A stretch of DNA of 64,000 nucleotides, taken from contig OY759785.1 in the NCBI GenBank assembly GCA_963662605.1, forward strand, positions 3,410,001-3,474,000. The letters run 5' to 3'. Origin of the DNA: G963662605 sp963662605. GTDB taxonomy: Bacteria; Bacteroidota; Ignavibacteria; Ignavibacteriales; Ignavibacteriaceae. This document shows positions 60,202 to 64,000 of this stretch, in pieces (the stretch's first letter is position 1; every line of letters begins with the position of its first letter). A program made the translations under genes and the position numbers. Below the pieces are notes generated by a model. The model had not been told where the DNA came from and did no database searches. It was given only the letters and a program-made list of their open reading frames with translations.

Positions 60202-61524
60202 CTATTTTACGAGCAGCATTTTACGAGTTTCGAGGAAGTTATTAACCGCCAATCTATATATATACAAACCACTCGGCAATCCGGATGCATTGAATGTAGC
60301 TGAATACTCACCTGCCTGCTGCTCTTTATTGACCAAGACAGCAATTTCCTGTCCGAGCATGTTATATATAGACAATTTTACCACATCTGCTTTAGCAATT
60401 GAATAATTGATCCGGGTAGTGGGATTAAAAGGGTTCGGGTAGTTTTGTTCGAGCAAACAAGTGGTTGGCTTCATATCCGCCGTGTTTGCCTCTACTCCGG
60501 AAATCATTTTTCCGCTCCCCGCGTTGTTCATTACAACAGTTGGAACATCGGCAGGATTTGTAAGCGTGTATTGATAATATGCAGTAGGTTCGAATGCTAT
60601 GCCGGTACTCTGAGGAGCGCCGCTGTTATTATAGATATTATTTCTTTCAAGCAAATCGCCAGCTGGTGATTCTGCATATCCGACATACGCAGGGAAACTC
60701 AATCCGTCAAAGTAATTTCCTTCCAGCAGAACCTTAGCCTTTGCAGTTGAAGCGACACCATAAAGCATTCTACCCTTGGTTGTATAATAATTATTGTACA
60801 CGTGACAGTCGGCATAACGCACGCGCGGATGGCGCTGTGAGGTATTATCAAACCAGTTGTGATGATATGTTGTTTTCAGTTTATCAAGATCTTCGGCATC
60901 ATTATCATCCGAATGGCCAAGTAAGCAGGTTTTCGTGTGGTTGGTAAAATAGCACCATGAAACCGTTACATAACTTGATCCGTGCGTAATATCCAAAGCG
61001 CCATCGTGACGGGCATCAGCAGTATCAATGTCGGGCGAATCGGTAAACGAACAATGATCTATCCACACATGATGCGCTTCGGGGTATTGGATTGCCACGC
61101 CGTCAATAGGTGCATTTCTAAATTGAATATTTCTAATAATAATATTGTAGCTCTGTTTAACGAACAATCCCGTTCCCTCAAACGCTGCATCCGTCCCTTT
61201 GCCAATGAAAGTAAGATTGTATGTCTGTTTAATTTCAAGCTGTTTCTTTGTTGAGGTCAGAGTTCCTACAATGACACATACTTTGGGCGGCATGTTCAAA
61301 TTAAAATTGGGATCTTTTCTGTCATCGAGAAAATTATACAAGTCGGTTCCGTTGGTGAAATATATGGTATCACCACCCGCACCGCCCGTTGTGCCGTTCA
61401 CACCCATAGCATTAACTGAAGCAAATCCTACCGGAGTATCGCCGGTAGCGAATGTTGAGTCATTCGGTGCCGCAAATGCAGTCAGACTAACTAAGACAAA
61501 GCAAAAAGTAAATAAAATTTTCAT
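60202..61524 (-). CDS. Secreted PL1 pectate lyase with T9SS tail
   Basis: A 440-aa protein with a signal peptide (1-18) and a PL1 beta-helix (about 30-345). It shows HHVWIDHCSFTDSPD (about 154) with the family WIDH motif, the calcium-site Asp in DGALDITHG, and the catalytic Arg segment SQRHPRVRYADCHVYNN (about 232). It cleaves polygalacturonate by beta-elimination. A T9SS tail (QNYPNPFNPTTRI, from about 360) follows. It is the first gene of the locus, with its own operator-like palindrome, -7 box and terminator. Confidence 0.94.
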   Translation of the reverse strand: MKILFTFCFVLVSLTAFAAPNDSTFATGDTPVGFASVNAMGVNGTTGGAGGDTIYFTNGTDLYNFLDDRKDPNFNLNMPPKVCVIVGTLTSTKKQLEIKQTYNLTFIGKGTDAAFEGTGLFVKQSYNIIIRNIQFRNAPIDGVAIQYPEAHHVWIDHCSFTDSPDIDTADARHDGALDITHGSSYVTVSWCYFTNHTKTCLLGHSDDNDAEDLDKLKTTYHHNWFDNTSQRHPRVRYADCHVYNNYYTTKGRMLYGVASTAKAKVLLEGNYFDGLSFPAYVGYAESPAGDLLERNNIYNNSGAPQSTGIAFEPTAYYQYTLTNPADVPTVVMNNAGSGKMISGVEANTADMKPTTCLLEQNYPNPFNPTTRINYSIAKADVVKLSIYNMLGQEIAVLVNKEQQAGEYSATFNASGLPSGLYIYRLAVNNFLETRKMLLVK

Positions 61525-61587
61525 ATGATGCCTTCGATATAGAACAGGATAATGGATATTTTGTGACCAACGAAGAATATTGGTGTC

Positions 61588-61611
61588 TTAAACGGTTAAG
61601 TTACCGTTTAA
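61588..61611. promoter_or_regulatory. Candidate operator O1 upstream of PL1 gene
   Basis: The arms TTAAACGGT and ACCGTTTAA are perfect inverted repeats around TAAGTT, centred about 76 nt before the start codon. The site lies just downstream of the -7 box at 61631-61638, so a bound protein would block transcription. Confidence 0.55.
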
Positions 61612-61630
61612 CTACTTGGTTAAATTACAT

Positions 61631-61638
61631 CAAACTTA
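61631..61638 (-). promoter_or_regulatory. -7 promoter box of the PL1 gene
   Basis: On the minus strand TAAGTTTG is an exact match to TAnnTTTG. It lies 20 nt upstream of the O1 palindrome. No TTTG is at the expected -33 position. Confidence 0.42.
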
Positions 61639-61678
61639 ATATATAAGTCAATAGTGAAGTTCTGTGCGAGTGCTCAAC

Positions 61679-62069
61679 GGTTCTTTTGAAAACTTAGTGG
61701 CAAATTTGCTCATCCATTAACAAAATGTCATTCAGGAAAATCAGCCGTTAGAATCCTTAATCCTGCTGGAATGAATTTCGGCTGATTTATCCGGAATCCA
61801 GTTCGGGAATTTTTACTATTTGAAAAAGGTTATTTAATTAGAGCTTCGATTTGCAAAACCACATTAATCTTGCGTTTCGAGCTTAGTATAGTCACATATT
61901 TACAATGAAGTCTGCCGGATGTGACGTTTAACACCCTTGAAGAATTTTTCAGCCTAGATTCCGGATAAATCTGCCGTGCTAAATCCAAAAGTTATCAGTT
62001 CTTCTACGGCAGATTTTCCGGAACGACAACCCACTTTCGTATTTTGTACCACCAAGTTTTCATGTGAAC
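61679..62069. repeat. Inverted-repeat (MITE-like) element, copy 3
   Basis: The left end GGTTCTTTTGAAAACTTAG pairs with the right end CCACCAAGTTTTCATGTGAAC. Inside are GTCATTCAGGAAAATCAG and CAGATTTTCCGGAACGAC, and nested GCTGATTTATCCGGAATCC/ATTCCGGATAAATCTGCC. The right 60 nt are almost the same as in copy 1 at 5416-5480. Confidence 0.8.
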
Positions 62070-62200
62070 TATATGATCCCGCCTGGCTTCATACAAATAA
62101 TAAATCCGTGAAAATCTGTGCCTGCCCGCCGAAGGTGTGGTCATCCGTGTCACCCGCGTTCTATTGAGATGCCAAAATTCACCTTATAACCACATATTTA

Positions 62201-62232
62201 TTTGAATTCCCCTGTTTTTTTCGGTAAATTTG
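62201..62232 (+). promoter_or_regulatory. Bacteroidetes-type promoter of leuS
   Basis: TTTG (62201-62204), exactly 20 nt, then TAAATTTG (62225-62232) is a perfect consensus, 28 nt before the start codon. Confidence 0.75.
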
Positions 62233-62260
62233 GGTTTTTATTCATTTACTTTGATACAAC

Positions 62261-64000
62261 ATGCGTTATCCCTACTCCGAAATTGAATCCAAATGGCAAA
62301 AATACTGGGAAGATAAAGGTGTATATAAAACCGACCTTTCAAAACCAGAAAAAAAGTGTTACACCTTAGTAATGTTCATTTACCCTTCCGGCGCTAAACT
62401 CCACTGCGGACACTGGTACAATTACGGACCGGCAGATACCTGGGCACGATTCAAAAAACTCCAGGGCTATAATGTATTTGAACCAATGGGATATGATTCA
62501 TTTGGATTACCTGCCGAGAATTACGCTATCAAGACAGGCATTCACCCATACGATAGCACCATGAAAAACATAGACGACATCCGCGCGCAATTAAAGCGTA
62601 TCGGCTGTATGTACGATTGGGATGCTGAGTTAATGACCTGTAAACCTGAATATTACAAATGGAATCAATGGCTTTTCCTTGAGCTTTATAAAAAAGGATT
62701 GGCTTATCGCAAAAATGCGCCGGTTAACTGGTGTACATCGTGTCAGACTGTTCTTGCTAACGAGCAAGTACTCTCCGACGGAACATGTGAACGCTGCGGA
62801 AGCCTTGTTATCCAGAAAAATCTCACCCAATGGTTCTTTAAAATCACCGATTACGCAGATGAATTACTTGATGGTCTTGATACCATAAGCTGGCCGGAAA
62901 AAACCAAATTGATGCAGCGCAACTGGATTGGTAAGAGTACGGGCGCTGAAGTTGTCTTCGATGTTGTCGGCAGTGAAGAGAAAATAAAAGTTTTTACTAC
63001 CCGTCCCGATACGCTTTACGGTGTAACGTACGTGGTACTCGCACCTGAACATCCGTTAGTTGATGCAATCGCGGCTCCGGAGCAAAAGGAAGCTATTGCC
63101 GCATACCGTGATTCAATCAAATCACTTACGGAAATTGAAAGAACATCAACAACAAAAGAAAAGACCGGTGTTTCTATCGGTGCGTATGCAATTAATCCGG
63201 TAAACGGTGAGAAAGTCCCCGTGTGGATTTCGGACTATGCTCTTATCACCTACGGCACAGGCTGTGTTATGGCAGTGCCCGCACACGATGAGCGTGATTT
63301 CGAGTTCGCAAAAAAATTCAATCTGTCTATTCGCAAAGTTATTGTACAGGAAGGCACCGCTCCCGATAGTGAATTGCAGGAAGCATTCACTGAAGCAGGA
63401 ACAATGGTCAATTCCGCTTCCTACGACGGGATGAACTCTGTTGATTTCAAAGCAAAAATTATTGAAGTACTTGATACCGAGAAAAAAGGGAAAAAACACA
63501 TCAACTATCGCCTTCGCGATTGGCTGATTTCACGTCAACGTTATTGGGGTACTCCTATCCCGATTGTGCACTGCCCTACTTGCGGTGAAGTGCCTGTCCC
63601 GGTAGATCAGCTTCCGGTTGAACTGCCGTATGATGTTGAATTCCGCCCGTCCGGCGAATCACCATTGGCATCGAATGAGAAGTTTATTAATGCAAAATGT
63701 CCGAAATGCGGCGCAGATGCAAAACGTGATCCGGACACTATGGATACGTTTGTTGATTCTTCATGGTATTACTTCCGCTATCTCGATCCGCATATCAAAG
63801 ATGCGATGTTCAACGTGGACTTAGGCAACGCCTGGGCTCCTGTGGATATGTATATCGGCGGTGCTGAACATGCAACCATGCACTTGCTGTATGCGCGGTT
63901 CATTCACAAATTTTTGCGTGACATAGGTTTAACAAAGAGCAACGAACCTTTCCAGACACTCGTACATCAGGGCACCATCACGAACCAGGGCGCAAAGATG
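62261..64000 (+). CDS. leuS: Leucyl-tRNA synthetase (3' end cut by window)
   Basis: 580 codons are visible. It is a class I synthetase with YPSGAKLHCGHWYNYG (about residues 41-56), where the HIGH motif reads HCGH. A zinc-type Cys cluster follows (WCTSCQTVLANEQ ... CERCG). The CP1 editing domain has the Thr-rich TTRPDTLYGVTYVVLAPEHP and AVPAHDERDFEFA segments (about 247-350). RDWLISRQRYWGTPIP and DTFVDSSWYYFRY mark the return to the catalytic core. The window ends at GAKM, the first residues of the KMSKS loop. It attaches leucine to tRNA-Leu and proof-reads mischarged norvaline or isoleucine. Confidence 0.96.
   Translation, partial: MRYPYSEIESKWQKYWEDKGVYKTDLSKPEKKCYTLVMFIYPSGAKLHCGHWYNYGPADTWARFKKLQGYNVFEPMGYDSFGLPAENYAIKTGIHPYDSTMKNIDDIRAQLKRIGCMYDWDAELMTCKPEYYKWNQWLFLELYKKGLAYRKNAPVNWCTSCQTVLANEQVLSDGTCERCGSLVIQKNLTQWFFKITDYADELLDGLDTISWPEKTKLMQRNWIGKSTGAEVVFDVVGSEEKIKVFTTRPDTLYGVTYVVLAPEHPLVDAIAAPEQKEAIAAYRDSIKSLTEIERTSTTKEKTGVSIGAYAINPVNGEKVPVWISDYALITYGTGCVMAVPAHDERDFEFAKKFNLSIRKVIVQEGTAPDSELQEAFTEAGTMVNSASYDGMNSVDFKAKIIEVLDTEKKGKKHINYRLRDWLISRQRYWGTPIPIVHCPTCGEVPVPVDQLPVELPYDVEFRPSGESPLASNEKFINAKCPKCGADAKRDPDTMDTFVDSSWYYFRYLDPHIKDAMFNVDLGNAWAPVDMYIGGAEHATMHLLYARFIHKFLRDIGLTKSNEPFQTLVHQGTITNQGAKM

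Noticed and set aside
37772..61524. SusC/SusD, uronate isomerase or transporter genes inside the pectin locus
   Set aside because: Searched by motif and found none; all large ORFs are assigned to secreted enzymes.

Overview
The window looks like chromosome from a Bacteroidota/Chlorobi-group bacterium, most likely an Ignavibacteriota/Melioribacter-like lineage. Thirteen proteins end in the type IX secretion (T9SS) tail whose first strand reads NYPNPFNPST or a variant. Several upstream regions carry the Bacteroidetes-type promoter (TTTG, about 20 nt, TAnnTTTG). No SusC/SusD pair is present. The assignment is inferred from these traits and rests on no database search.

Layout. 1-9.4 kb: the 3'-truncated radical-SAM gene amrS; a TonB-domain protein; a PP-loop sugar amidotransferase-like gene; an IS4-family element with an 8-bp target duplication; a tRNA-Gly/tRNA-Cys cluster with a decayed tRNA-Cys copy; a secreted M1 peptidase; and a MarR-nitroreductase-pirin operon. 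9.5-13.4 kb: a UvrD/PcrA helicase and a PPi-type phosphofructokinase. 13.4-23.1 kb: repeats, a 2022-aa CE12+CE8 esterase, and a LytS-type kinase, a kinase-dead paralogue and a LytTR regulator in one operon. 23.1-37.8 kb: repeats and tRNA-His with a broken tandem copy; RNase R; a protease-propeller-barrel outer-membrane protein; hrcA-grpE-dnaJ; a ComEA-like protein; proS-fcl; an Nfu scaffold; and an AI-2E-family permease. 37.8-61.5 kb: a unidirectional (minus strand) pectin-degradation locus. 62.3 kb to the end: leuS, cut off within KMSKS.

The pectin locus encodes five PL9 and two PL1 pectate lyases, a divergent CE8 pectin methylesterase, a GH105 unsaturated-galacturonyl hydrolase, a GH71/GH99-like hydrolase and one free-standing T9SS tail. 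With the distant CE12+CE8 protein it covers deacetylation, demethylation, backbone cleavage and processing of unsaturated oligomers. Nearly all the enzymes have a signal peptide and a T9SS tail. Several share a roughly 500-aa non-catalytic N-terminal region joined to different catalytic domains, which indicates recombination between paralogues. A 24-bp palindrome of the same design lies upstream of the first two lyase genes and may be the operator of a pectin-responsive repressor.

Intergenic DNA is rich in nested palindromic repeats: a 150-440 bp inverted-repeat family (three copies), a hairpin family with fixed outer arms and variable inner palindromes (four copies), GC-rich mini-palindromes inside a tRNA-Cys pseudogene, and other interspersed repeats.
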